A DNA stretch of 64,000 bases from Gordius sp. MW1 (lineage: Eukaryota; Nematomorpha; Gordioida; Gordea; Gordiidae): assembly GCA_964036665.1 (NCBI GenBank), contig OZ038532.1, forward strand, positions 744,001 through 808,000. Reading direction: 5' to 3'. The translations under genes and the position numbers were made by a program. Of the stretch, positions 47,984-60,099 are shown one piece after another (the stretch's first letter is position 1; each line of letters starts with the position of its first letter). The notes below the pieces were generated by a model. The model saw only the letters and a list, made by a program, of their open reading frames with translations. It searched no databases and was not told where the DNA came from.

Positions 47984-50900
47984 ATGGCGCTGGTCAAAAT
48001 AGAAGAATTCACAGATCAAGTAGACATAGAAGATTGGCTGTTAGTGTTGGAGAATGCCATGGAAATTGAAGAAGTCGCGCCGGAGAACAAGAAGAAATAT
48101 CTCATAACATTCATTGGCCTCCCTACCCTGAAAAAGTTAAAGCTTAAGGTATATCCGAAACTTATTAATAATTGCACTTTTGATGAATTAGTAATTAATT
48201 TAAAATTATTATTTAAGAGTAAAAATTCTATTTTTTTTTCGAGACTAAGTTTTTTAAGATGTAGAAGAGGTACAGATTCAATTGAGGAGTATGCTCAAAA
48301 ACTTAAGGGGTTAATAACAAAATGCAATTATGATGATGAAGATGAAATGTTAAGGGATGGGTTCTTATAGAATTTAGACAATAGCAGAGTAGAAAATGAA
48401 ATCAGGATCAGGTTTCCAGAAGGTAAAGATGGAGATGAAAAGCTAAAATTCAAAACTGTATATGAATTAGCTATAAGTAAAGAGCAAGGGATGAAGTAGA
48501 GGATAAGGTCATACATAATGATATTAATAAAATTGTAAAAGGTCAAAATAATAACTATAGTGAGCTGATATGTTTTAATTGTAAGAAACAAGGTCACATA
48601 GCTAGGTTTTGTCATTTAAATAAAAATAATTCTTATTATAAATTTAAGAATTTCAATAAGGAAATGAATGGGAATTATTTAAATAGAGGAAATGATAACA
48701 ATTACATTAGATGTATTAAAACTTATAAAATCAATAGAGCTTTGGTTAGAGCAATATTAAATGGGAAACCTTATAATTTTGAGTTTGATACAGCTGCTCA
48801 GGCTACTGTAATAGATAAGCAGACTTGGATAGAGATAGGTCAGCCCGGGTTAACAGAATGTCCTAGCATATTAGGTTATGGAAATTATAATATCAAAACT
48901 TTAGGTAGGTGTTTAGTTAAAGGGCAAATTAATGATAAATGTTTTGACATCTATGTGATAGTAGTCAATGAAGGTGATTTAATATTAGGGTTGCCTGAAA
49001 TTTTAAAATTTGGATTTGAACTGCCAAAAAATATTTATATTCGACAAATTAAGTTAGAAAATTTGATTGATCAATTTCCCAAAGTATTTTCAGAGAAATT
49101 GGGCGTAGTAAACAATTTTTTGGTAGATTTACATTTAAAAACCCCTTATAGGCCTATAAGTTTGCCCCCGCGTAGGGTACCTTTTCCAATGAGGGAGGCC
49201 ATTGAAAAAGAGATTAAAAGATTATTGGAAGAAGATGTAATCGAAAAGGTTAATTCAAACACTGCAATTCAATGGTGCACACCTACCGTAAACCGTTATA
49301 AGAAAGATAAATCAATCAGGATATGTGGAGACTTCAAAGTCACATTAAATGATTATTTGTACGATGTTGGGGATACGTTGCCTACTTTTGAAGATGTTAC
49401 AGCAAAACTGATTGGAGGCAATAAATTTACCGTCATCGATTTAAAAGACGCATTCTTGCAGTTGAAAATGTCTGAACGGAGTGCAAGGTTACTTACAATT
49501 GCAACACACTTGGGATTATATCGTTATCGCAGACTACCATTTGGAATCAAGGTTGCCCCTTTAATATTTCAGAGGTATATAAGCAACCTTTTATATGGAA
49601 TTCCCAACACGGCAGTGTTTATAGATGACATTATAATAACGGGAATAAATGACGAACAACATGTGTCAAATATTAAAGAAGTATTAAAACGTTTTGAAGA
49701 AGTAGGGATAACTACAACCCCGAGTAAAATAAAGTTCCTTCAAGATTCCGTTGTCTACTTAGGTCATAAAATTAGTTCTAAAGGCATTCAACCTACGGAA
49801 GAGAAAATTTTGGCCTTAAGGGACTGCAAAAGACCAACAGACAAGTCTGAACTCAAAGGATTTTTAGGGTTATTGAATTATGTAGGAAGATTTATACCGA
49901 TGCTTCAACCACAATGCGTCACATTACACAACCTTCTAAAAAAGGACTCTAAATGGGAATGGGGAATAGAGGAAGAAAAATGTTTTGATAAATTAAAGAC
50001 CCTAATATCAAAAGAAGATAGTGTGGTTCCTTATTCATTAAATAAACCAATAGTTTTATACACAGATGCATGTGATACAGGACTGGGGGCGGTACTTATG
50101 CACGTGGAGCCTGATGGGAAAGAAAAGCCCATAGCGTATGCATCAAGAGTTTTAACCCCGGCAGAAAAAGAATATTCCACTATTGATAAAGAAGCTTTAG
50201 GTATCATATATGCTGTTAATAAATTCCATCAATACCTATATGGGAGAACATTCGTATTGAGAACAGATCATCGACCTTTACAATATATATTTGGTCGCCA
50301 GGGACATCATCACAATTGCAACTTGCGATTACAAAGATGGAGTACAAAATTAATGGCATACGATTTTAAAGTTGAGTATATATCTGGTGATAGGAACCAA
50401 ATAGCAGATTCATTATCGCGGTTACCTACCCATGTAGATGTTAGTGAAGACATTCACATACACATGATTGAAGATTTAGAATTTGATAGGAAGACGTTGG
50501 TGGAAGGAACAAGGAGGGATGCAAGATTAAATTCTGTTATTGATATGATCCGTTGCAATTGGAGCAAACCTGCCAACGATGCAACTATTCGTAAGTTATT
50601 TTACCCAAAGAAAAATGAATTATCCGTTGAAAATAATTTACTTTACTGGCAAAATCGGTTAGTGATTCCAGAAAATTTAAAGCAAGCTGTGCTCGAGAAT
50701 CTGCACACCGGACATCGGGGGATATCGGGCATGATTGACCTAGCAAAATTTTATTGTTGGTGGCCAAATATTAACGATGATATTGAAAACTTTGTTCACA
50801 GGTGTCAAAGCTGCCAACAAACTCGACCGAATATGGCCGAATCTCCTTTATATTTATGGCCTACTACGGAGGAGCCAATGGACCGTGTACATATCGATTT

Positions 50901-51622
50901 GGCTGGTCCAGTTAACCACAAATATTGTATTAGTAGATGCGTATTCAAAATGGCCAGAAGTAAGGATTTTAAATTCGCTACATTCAGATGGAATTATCAA
51001 GGCGTTGCGGGAATGGTTTGCACGGTTAGGAGTGCCTAGGGTCATAGTCACGGACAATGGGGGACAATTTACGGGACAAGAATTCGCAATTTTCACAAGA
51101 GCAAACGGAATTAAACACGTTCGGACATCCCCATATCACCCAAAATCTAATGGCTTATGTGAAAGATTTATTAAGACTTTGAAAATGCGGTTTTACTCTA
51201 CTTTTAAGACAAATCGAGATGAAGAAAAGTCGATTGCTCAAGTCTTGATGACTTATAGACTGACTCCCCATAATACTACTAGCGTGTCTCCTAGTGAACT
51301 AATGTTCAAAAGAAGAATAAGGTCCTCCTTGGACCAGCTACGTCGATCAGGTAGAGAGATAACAATAGATAATATGTGGAAGCAGAAATATTATCACGAT
51401 AGGAAGGCTTTTTACCGTACCTTTGAGGAAGGAGATAAAGTATGGGTAAAAAATGAAATGGAAAAGGGTTGGCACGCTGGAGTAGTGAATCACAAAAAGA
51501 ATGATTGGTCCTACGATGTTTGGGCAGAAGGGCGAGTAAAGCGGAAGCATGCAGACCAGTTAAGAAGAGCATTGGGGAATGTAACGAACTGGATAGGGGG
51601 TGATGACGAGAGGGAAGTATGA
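47984..51622 (+). pseudogene. Ty3/gypsy gag-pol, lightly disrupted
   Basis: The gag start is at 47984. An in-frame TAG at 48368-48370 interrupts it, and a frameshift near 48490 separates capsid from nucleocapsid. Nucleocapsid has one knuckle CFNCKKQGHIARFC (from 48571). From there one frame runs to 51039: protease EFDTAAQATVID, RT with CGDFK and FIDDI (instead of YxDD), RNase H TDACDTGLGAVL and TDHRPLQY, then integrase zinc finger HTGHRG..C..C. A frameshift near 50915-50925 moves the integrase core (VDAYSKWPE, VTDNGGQFT, NGLCERF) to another frame ending at 51622. Three lesions with nearly identical LTRs suggest decay soon after insertion, or inheritance of a copy mobilised in trans. Confidence 0.9.
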
Positions 51623-51718
51623 GAACAAGTAACCACGGCAATTAGTCCACAACCGCAGCGACGACGCCAACCTCCAAGAAGATACGATGAAGAATATTAA
51701 TAACTTAGGGGGGACTAT

Positions 51719-51835
51719 TGTAATATATTGTTAAGCGTTCCTTGTGTATATATTTTATGTTACATAGTTTTCCTTGTTCTAAATACATTACTATTGTCCG
51801 GTTGTTATAATTCCATATCGTAAATAAATACTACA
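51719..51835 (+). repeat. 3' LTR
   Basis: Same sequence as the 5' LTR with one base fewer. It is preceded by an AGGGGGGAC polypurine tract and followed by the TTTAT duplication. Confidence 0.93.
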
Positions 51836-52076
51836 TTTATGACCAATTTGGTTCGGGTAACATGTGTCTATACCGGTGTTAAGAGCGTAGGTTATAGTTG
51901 TAAACAAAACTAGTTGAAAATAGAATTTATGGACTTTTTATATAACGTCCAATTTGGACTCCAATGCGAATGTATGTATGTTTGCCGCGAAGACAGACTC
52001 CAATGCGGATATTTATTAAATTATGACGCCTAGCTTTTTGTAATTAATTGTCCATGTAATATATTGCAGGCCGCAA

Positions 52077-54841
52077 ATGTTATCAGAATTAGCAAATTAT
52101 GGAGACAGTGATGAAGAAGGTAATAATAAAGTTATAGATTTTCCTATATAAATAGTTAAGATAGCACCAATGATGTAAAAATTGAATCCAAACCTATAAA
52201 GAAAGTGAGAATTTCCATTCCTGATCTTCTTAAAGTAATAATTTATAAATCAAATATTAGCTTTAAAGGATGAAATAGATGTTTCTAAGGATCTGGTAAT
52301 AAAAACGCCAGTAACCTCATCTAATGTAAGCTATAATTAATTTTGTGTCTATATTAAAAAGGGGTCAACCTTATTATCTATTCTTCCACAACCTCAAGTT
52401 AAGATATCAAATGTTAAAAATAAACCCATTCCAGGAAAGACAAAAGATGCTCATGCAGCTAATTTAATTAATAAAAACTCAGATAAACCTTTAACTAAAT
52501 CATTTCATATTAAGAAAAATTTGGAAATGTTTGATGATATATATGAAGTCGGTGTTACTGGTGAAAAATCATCTATTAGTGATGATGAAAATGATGCTAG
52601 TTTCAAACAATATGATCATAATATCAAAGAAAATACAAATTATTTTTTTTTTAAAGAGGATGACATTCTAGAGAACCTCAAATCTAAAATTTCAACCAAT
52701 TTTGTTAATGAACATCTTAAACAACATAACGTAGTGCATCATCCTCTACCCGTTGAAAAAGTTTTATTTGGAAGTCCTGAAGAAAACATAGAAAAGAAAA
52801 CAGAGTACAAAAATGAAATTGTTGAGCCTTTAGTAAGAATATATGATTATGTTTATAATATTTTTTTAGAATAACCAGGAAAGTACTCCAGAAATTGAAG
52901 AGTTTAATCACTTAGTTGAGGTATAATTACCTGCCAACCATTTATAAAAAAAATTTATTAAGCCAAATTTATTTTTTTAAAAGTGGTTTTTTTAAATTTT
53001 TAATAAGTAATTTTGCATTAATAAATTAAATATACTTAAGCAACAGGTTTATCAAAATAAAGCTTTAGGTATGTTTTGTAAAAACACTTTTATAAAATGG
53101 TTTATGAGTGTGCTAAATTTATATAGTTTATTGTTGTGTTTGTTTTTAAATGCCAGTTTTAGGGAACAAATTATAATACATTTTAATATTGTTTAATACT
53201 TTGTTATTAATTTTTTTACACCTTATTTTGAGTTTTATTTTGCTTATAATTTAAATAAGTTTGTGTAGAACTCTACCTTTTTTGGATTAATATATATATA
53301 TGCTTCTAATCTTATTATGCACGTTAATCATTTTGTCCATTTATTATATATTTGTTTGGTTTGCTATATTAGAGTATTTTGATTTAAAAAATTGCTTTTT
53401 TTACAATCAAATGAATTTATTATTTATATTCTTGTGACAAAGTGTTAAAATTATTATAGCATTTTATTTTATTTTTATCATTAATTTAATATTTATAATA
53501 TAGGGTTGATAGTTTGACTTTGTTTATTAACACTCACCTAAATTAACATTAAGGGCTATAATATTTGTTAACCATTTACTATTGGATATACTTAAAGTGC
53601 TACTCATTGATTGTCCTGGAGTATATATAGTATTTTATTTAAAATATTAGCTCCACAAATTTATGCCTAAAAGGGACAGGGCAAACTTTCAAATTTTACC
53701 TTCCTCGATGGAAAATATGCAAAGTATGGCAAACAGTTCAATTCAATTCATAGAAGCGAATGCAGACGATATTTTGGGCCCGCAAGAGGTTGAAAGAAAT
53801 TTAACTAAAGCCATAAGTGAAGATCATCCTGCAGATTTGTCTAGTTTTAAACAAAATATTACGCAACAGCAAAAAAGAAAACATCAAATAACCTATCTTG
53901 CTTATCAGGTTTGTCGATTTTGTTTTAAAATTTTTAATTTACCATAGAAGTGGTAATTTTGCATTGACTAGCCTTTATAAGTGTTGTATTTTTATGTTTA
54001 ATCTATTCTTTCATATAAAAAAATACTTTTATTTGTAAAGTACTTGGTATTTATTCAACGCATTTACACTTACAAAGCAGAGATGAATATAAAACAACTG
54101 TCTTTTAAAGTGAATTGTAAGGCCTATTATTTATCAGAACTAAAACATTTTCTTGGGAATTGGACGTTATCACTCAAAGGGGAAAGGGCCGAGTGCTAGC
54201 CATTTTTCTATGTATCTTAACCCATAAAGACAAATGACAAGATTTAAAAAACAAAAATATCGTTTAATATTTTAGTCTATTGTATTTGTGAGAGAAATAG
54301 GTATGATATACTACTAACTTTTTCATTGTAGCGTATCTGTATTTGGATACATAAGTCAGGCTTGACCCAGTAATGACCAAAATATATCCATATTAAAATT
54401 TTATTTCTGTTTCTTAAAATAAGATAATAGTTTTATTGATTCAAGTTGGCATGCATCAAAAAATTGTGATAACATAAAAGTTATTATATCCCCTAAGCAT
54501 GACCATGACTAGCCCCTGACACTTAAAATTTTTAGGATTTTTGTTTTTTTAAACTCTATTTGTTGAAAAAAGTTTGAATATCTTAAAAATTATTTTAACA
54601 GAAAATTAAAAAAAATTGCATTATTTTAAAACGCGATGGGTTATAAAGCAGATGGAAATATGTTTAAGACATTACCATTCCTAATCATTATAAATTCAAA
54701 TATTAAAGGTAGCGACCATTTAATTAAAAAACAAATATAGTATAAATTTTATAGGCTAAAGAACGAGAATATGAATTACAAAAACAATGGGCTGCTAGCA
54801 AGACGTCACGCCAGGAATCGAGAGCTAAATATGGATTTTGA
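52077..54841 (+). CDS. prcc: PRCC family nuclear protein
   Basis: Orthologue of human PRCC, a nuclear factor linked to splicing complexes and the mitotic checkpoint protein MAD2B. Seven exons: 52077-52119, 52161-52234, 52269-52325, 52362-52832, 52870-52920, 53651-53908 and 54755-54841. All introns are GT-AG; the first four are 34-41 bp and the last two 730 and 846 bp. 346 residues. Opening MLSELANYGDSDEE is followed by an acidic start, a GSTLLSILPQPQVK motif like the LLS-LP-P box, a low-complexity middle, then the diagnostic C-terminus KRKHQITYLAYQ / AKEREYELQKQWAASK / SRAKYGF. The last intron splits this C-terminal block. The vertebrate proline-rich N-terminus is much reduced. Exon joins are supported by restored frame at each junction. 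Confidence 0.88.
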
Positions 54842-55560
54842 AGAGATTTTTTGTACATATATGTTATGTGGTTTACTTTGAATTTTTTGCATTGCATGAA
54901 ACCATTGAATGTCAATATTTATTTCAATAAAAACCAAAAAATTAATCAGATCTACAATTACAGACTTATTGTTTTCTGATATATTCAATATCTATTTAAT
55001 GTGTTAAAATAAAACTTTCAATTTTTTTAAATTATAAAATTTTAAAGTAAGAACTATGTAAATGAATTAAATCTTCTAAACTGGTTTAAATAAAATGATT
55101 TAAAAGGAAGTTATTAAGAATTTGATTTAAAAAAAATTGAAAAAAAATTTGGATCAGAAATAAGAAGTTTTTTTGCCAATTTTTTAATAAGAATACTTTT
55201 TTTTATAATGAAAAATTTATGAAAAAAGTATGGTTGCCTAGTAGGAAAGTTTTTATCAGAACTTTTTTAGGGTGAACACAAATGTATTTTTAGTTTTTTC
55301 CCTATAAGTCAAGTTTTTGAAATATTAGCTGTTTGATCAAATTAATTGGCAAAATTTTAGTTTAATAAATTTAATATTTAAATAAGGGGAGAGCAGTCCA
55401 TTGCTAATTTTATTACCCTAGCTTTATTAATTTTTTACATATATTTAAAATTAACTTATCTCTATTTTCCTACATTGACAAATTTCCCCAGACTTAAGGT
55501 CGCCCTCCCATTCCTATGAGACTAGAATATAAATGCATGTTATTGTTTATTTACAACTAC
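54842..55560. other. AT-rich stretch after PRCC
   Basis: Likely 3' UTR at the start (AATAAA near 54927). No other feature seen. Confidence 0.4.
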
Positions 55561-57806
55561 TAGAGACCTTCATGGCCTAACCCTGCCTGCAGGCGGGCTT
55601 CTGCTTTAAAATAAAGGAACGGGCCGGGCCTGGTTGGGCCCTAAAATAACATAACGGGCTCGCCGGCCCTAGATATACTTAAGGCCCACTAAAAGCCCGT
55701 TACAAAATTTCTTATATTTTTATTTGTGTTTTAAAATATAAACAAAGTTTTGTTTTTTATAATGGTTCCAATTAATAATTATACTTGATGTTTATTAAAT
55801 TAAAACTCGGGCCTTCGGCCCTCGTGGGAAGGGGAAGGGGGGAATGGGAGTAGGGAAAGGGAAGGGGGAACTCTTCTATACTCCGTATAAACGTAGCATA
55901 TTTGCTATGCAATTTATGGGCGAGAAAGGTAGGAAGGGGCGAGAATGCCTATAGGGGGGTATTAAATGCAAAATAATTAGTTATAGGCCCTTCTAGGGGA
56001 GGGCATAGGGCAATTATCAATGTTAACTAATTCAAAAACGAAAAAAAATTTCGATTTATTTGGCCAATGGTCATTTTTTCCATTGGTCAGTAGCCTGCGG
56101 ACGATCAAAAAGTTATATTATCAATGTTATTAACAGGAACAAAATATTAATTTAAGAGGGCATAGGGCAATTATCAATGTTAACCAATTCAAAAACGAAA
56201 AAAAAATTCGATTTATTTGGCCAATGGTCATTTTTTCCATTGGTCAGTAGCCTGCGGACGATCAACCTCCATCTTGAGGAGAGCGATTGGTGTATTTTAA
56301 CCATGTAATTTTGCCCTATAACAGTCAATTTACCTTCATCACTAGTTTATAAATTAAAACGAACGTAAATAAATTAATATTATACAAAATAGCAATTAAA
56401 ATTGATGGAGCTATATTATTAAACAAACTTTAATCGCATTTTTTACATTTTTAATTTTTATGTATTTTTTTAAATGATATTTATTTTAAAATGCTGTTTT
56501 TGATATCTACCCAATTTAATATTTTTTATTTACCATTTTAAAATTATTTAATTTGCGAAAATTACGAATTTCTATATGATTACCTTACCACTATACAAAG
56601 TGCAAGTCAAGATGGCGGAAAAAAGGGTACACATTTTGTGCATTGATAAGCAGTCTATGGTTATATCTAAGATCATATCACAGCTTATAAACATGTCGTG
56701 CTGAAATCTTAGATTGATTCTATTCATTGCGAGATTAATCGGTGCTTTTAGATAAATTATTCTAATTAAATCAAAGTCATGATATAGTTTTAAGCATATT
56801 TTAAAAAATTTAAGTACCATTTTGCACCAAAAATATTTTAACTTAAAGAGTAATAAACAATAGTTAATATATTTTATTGCTAACTTATAATAAATTAAGT
56901 TTTTGATAAATTAGCAAAAATACACAAATTTCTAGCTTCCTCGCGGACGTAATATTTATATTTACACTACAACCTAAAGGCGCGCAATTTTCATCAATAA
57001 ATAGTGAAGCTTTAAGTTAAAAAATCAATAAACGCCCACATCACATACCCTCCCCCCACTCACTTGAACGCAAATATCAAAACAAACGCCTTAACACAAA
57101 TAATCATCCTTCCTACATATTCCTTCTTGCCTGGATTTTATTATAGTAAGCAAGCATTATTATTTATTATTTTTTACCTACCCTGATTTATTATAACCCA
57201 CGCGATTTTGTTTTATATACCCCCTCTTCCCTTCTCTCTCTCCCGCCCTTTTTACGATAGGGGACGGGGTTGTTGTTTTTAATCTATCAATAAACATCGC
57301 ACAACAAATTCAAGCGTAGAGTGTGTGCGTGTGTTTGTATAATAATATAATAACCCTTAGTAAGCACAATTTCTCATTCGCACGTTTTTTTTCTCCCTTA
57401 TCAATATCATCCTCCATTTTCCCTCAATTTCAGAACGTATTTAAAAGAAAAATACGATATAATTATTATTAAGAAAGCAATATAAATATTACGTTTTTGT
57501 GTGTTTGTGGGGGGAAAGGAAACATGTATGGGAGTAAGTTTAAGTTTTTGTAATGGATGGGGGAAAATATAAGCCACACAGGTTAAAAAGTTGTTTGATC
57601 AATAAAAAACTTTCACATAAACTTAATACTATATAACAAACTAATAAAAGGGTCATGGGCGTGGTGGCAGGGAAGGGTAACTATCAAAAGATTTAAAATG
57701 TTTTAATTAGTTATTATTAACCACAACGAATAAGAAAGATAAAAGAATTACGTTTATCTGGCTTTTAGGCCCATACTCGGGCAAGGAAGGGCCGTGGAGG
57801 TCTCTA
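55561..57806. mobile_element. Possible GC-rich-ended hAT-like element with internal insertions
   Basis: The left end TAGAGACCTTCATGGCC and right end GGGCCGTGGAGGTCTCTA are inverted and match the family at 24090. The 2.2-kb span contains GGGCCGGGCC motifs at 55615-55700, a hairpin-bearing AATGGTCAT...CCATTGGTCAG repeat pair (about 56060 and 56220) and an inverted CCATAGAC-type element (about 56280-56665). No target duplication is evident, so the two ends could belong to different copies. Confidence 0.45.
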
Positions 57807-57989
57807 AACTAAATTATTAAATAAATGAGTATGACCTAAAACCTATATTTTTTTTAACTATTACTTTTTAAGTTTTCTATGAAATCAAAAACTAATTAAA
57901 TGAAATACCAATAAAAAAATATATTTGCATTTATAAGGTTAAAAATATATTACATAGTTGGCTGTCTGTTAGACCATCTATAATAAATT

Positions 57990-58570
57990 TTTAGGTTATA
58001 TATAAAATTTGGCCAAAAAAATTTTGATGCTCATTTTGGCCAAAGGTCATTTTTTTGCATTGGTCAGCAGCCAGGACACGGTTAAAATGGATATAAATTC
58101 ATAAGAGTCAAAAAAAATTAAAAAAATTTTTCGAATCACATTTTGGCCAATGGTCATTTTTTTCTATTGGTCAGCAGCCAAGACATGGTAAAAGTGGATA
58201 TAAATTCATAATAGTAAAAAAACGAAAAAAAAATTTCGGTTCACATTTTGGCCAATGGTCATTTTTTTCCTTTGGTCAGCAGCCAGGACACGGTAAAGAT
58301 ATAAGTTCATAATAGTCAAAAAAAAAAAAAAAAAAATTTCGAAGCACATTTTGGCCAATGGTCATTTTATTCCATTGATCAGCAACCAACGGACGGCCAA
58401 AAAGTCATAATAGCAATGGTAGTAACAGGAACAATCATAATAGTCAAAAAAAAACGAAAAAAAAACTTGGATTCACATTTTGGCCAATGGTAATTTTTTT
58501 CATTGGTCAGCACCCAACGGATGGCCAAAAAGTCTTATTATCAATGGTAGTAACAAGAACAATCATAAGA
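57990..58570. repeat. Tandem array of roughly 100-120-bp units with internal hairpin
   Basis: At least five units, each with TTTGGCCAATGGTCAT, a T-run, CCATTGGTCAGCAGCCA and a GGACACGG or GGACGG tail. CCAATGG and CCATTGG form a stem across the T-run. Related single units lie at about 56060, 56220 and 58900. The array leads into the AATTGCATAGCA.TT module at 58759-58785, matching the core-repeat plus hairpin plan of Helentron-like short elements. Confidence 0.7.
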
Positions 58571-58754
58571 GTAAAAAAAACTCCGGGATTCGAACCCAAA
58601 AACTAGTTAAATTAACAAAAATTAAGAGTAAACAACGAGACAAGATATTCTGTGCAAGACAAGACATTCGGTGCAAGACATCAAGACATTCTGTGCAAGA
58701 CAAGACATTCGGTGCAAACAAGACAACACACCGAACAGCGTTAGAAACAAAATG

Positions 58755-59075
58755 GAAAGCGAGCCCATAAATTGCATAGCATTTAATTAAATAGGGGCAC
58801 AGGGACCCATATCAGTAGATGCATAGGCCCTTGTAGTGGAGGGCATAGGGTAATTATCAATGTTAACCTATTCAAAAACGAGAAAAAAATTCGATTTATT
58901 TGGCCAATGGTCATTTTTTTCAATGGTCAGTAGCCTGCGGACGGTCAAAAAGTCATATTATCAATGGTATTAACAAGAACAAAATATTAATTTAATTAAA
59001 TATATACATTGGAGGGTAAACGGACGGACATCAACGGACAACCAAAAACGAGCCCATAAATTGCATAGCAATTAA
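58755..59075 (+). repeat. Two Helentron-like 3' modules with a partial core repeat between
   Basis: GCGAGCCCATAAATTGCATA at 58759 and ACGAGCCCATAAATTGCATA at about 59047 mark two 3' ends. Between them is one core repeat (about 58895-58960) and a GGACGGACATCAACGGACA microsatellite remnant. Same architecture as 4785-4915. Confidence 0.55.
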
Positions 59076-60099
59076 TAAGGATTTAATGGATGCCTCTCCC
59101 CTTTAGTTATAAATCAAATCAAATTAAAATTATATTCATTAATTTGTGCAAGTTATTGACGTTTGAAAAACTCAAAATCGCTGTTTTTGGCAACTTCGAC
59201 AACAAATATTTCAAAAACTTTAAGTATATGAAAAAATTGAAAGTATATTTGTTTCATCGTGAGAAACTAGCCAAAATTTGCAAACTTGCCGGCGGTTGAT
59301 TTTTCTTGTTGAACCGTGTAATTAAATCAAACGTTTTTGCACAGGTTCATTTTAAGTTTGCTTACAATTGCAGCGTCACGTCTAGATCCCTAAATTAATT
59401 TTTAAATCGTTAATAATAACTTGGCCCGTAAACTTTATTAAAATAGAATTAAAATTGGCATTATTGAAGTTAAGACCCGATTGACTTAGACTTTAGAACC
59501 ACTACTACCATTGGCGTAGTCAGGGGGAGGCGGCTACCCCCTTTAAATTTAAAAATTCTTTGAAATTTATTAAAACCATGGCTAAAATTTAAAAAAATTA
59601 TCATTTTACCTTTCCCTAAATCATTATTTTCCCCCTCTAATTCCATACACCCATGACTACTAACTGGTTTATAGCAGAGTGATCATGACATGAGTAAAAG
59701 TGGTTGCTGCCTTAAAAAATTATTTGTGTCATGTATGTTGTTCTACCTCTCTACTACCATCTATGATAATTCCTGATACAGTTTAATTTAAAAGGGAGAG
59801 GAAAGGGGAAGGAAGTATAGCATCATTTGAAAGTTCTTCCTGAAAGTAAGTAAACTAAATGTTATCTAACAACCCAACTAATCGTCCTACTTCTGTTTCA
59901 ATCAAGTGGGTGACATGAATATATTGCGTGAGAGAGATAAGTGTTTTTAAAAAGGGAAAGTCGTTTTGGTAAGTGCTGATGCATCATTGAAGACTAAATC
60001 AGCTGAGACAACAAGTCTCCTCAAATCAGATATGCTTTGAATCCCTTTCTGAAATTTGTTAACAGATTTGTTATTTGGCCCAAAATTGGGAGGAATTCT
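59076..60099. other. Flank upstream of the GT31 gene
   Basis: Contains a TGGGCGTAG-type short element at about 59512-59658 (TTGGCGTAGTCAGGGGGAGG ... CCCTCTAATTCC). The rest shows no gene. A 69-codon frame at 59090-59299 has no support. Confidence 0.45.

Larger units (their letters stand above)
47865..51835 (+). mobile_element. Ty3/gypsy LTR retrotransposon (K02A2.6-like)
   Basis: Flanked by a perfect 5-bp duplication TTTAT (47860-47864, 51836-51840). The LTRs are 118 bp (47865-47982) and 117 bp (51719-51835), TG...CA, differing by one indel, so insertion is recent. A possible primer site TGGCGCTGGTC at 47985 overlaps the gag ATG. The polypurine tract is AGGGGGG at about 51707-51713. Domain order gag, protease, RT, RNase H, integrase is that of Ty3/gypsy; the RT style (ATHLGLYRYRRLPFG) points to the K02A2.6/mag-like group of animals. 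Confidence 0.93.

Noticed and set aside
57990-58570. CRISPR-like array
   Set aside because: Units vary in length and are homologous throughout, without unique spacers; the context is a eukaryotic repeat region.
60037-60099. Extended N-terminus of the GT31 enzyme from an upstream TTG
   Set aside because: TTG is not a normal start in animals; the first in-frame ATG is at 60100, directly before the cytosolic tail and membrane anchor.
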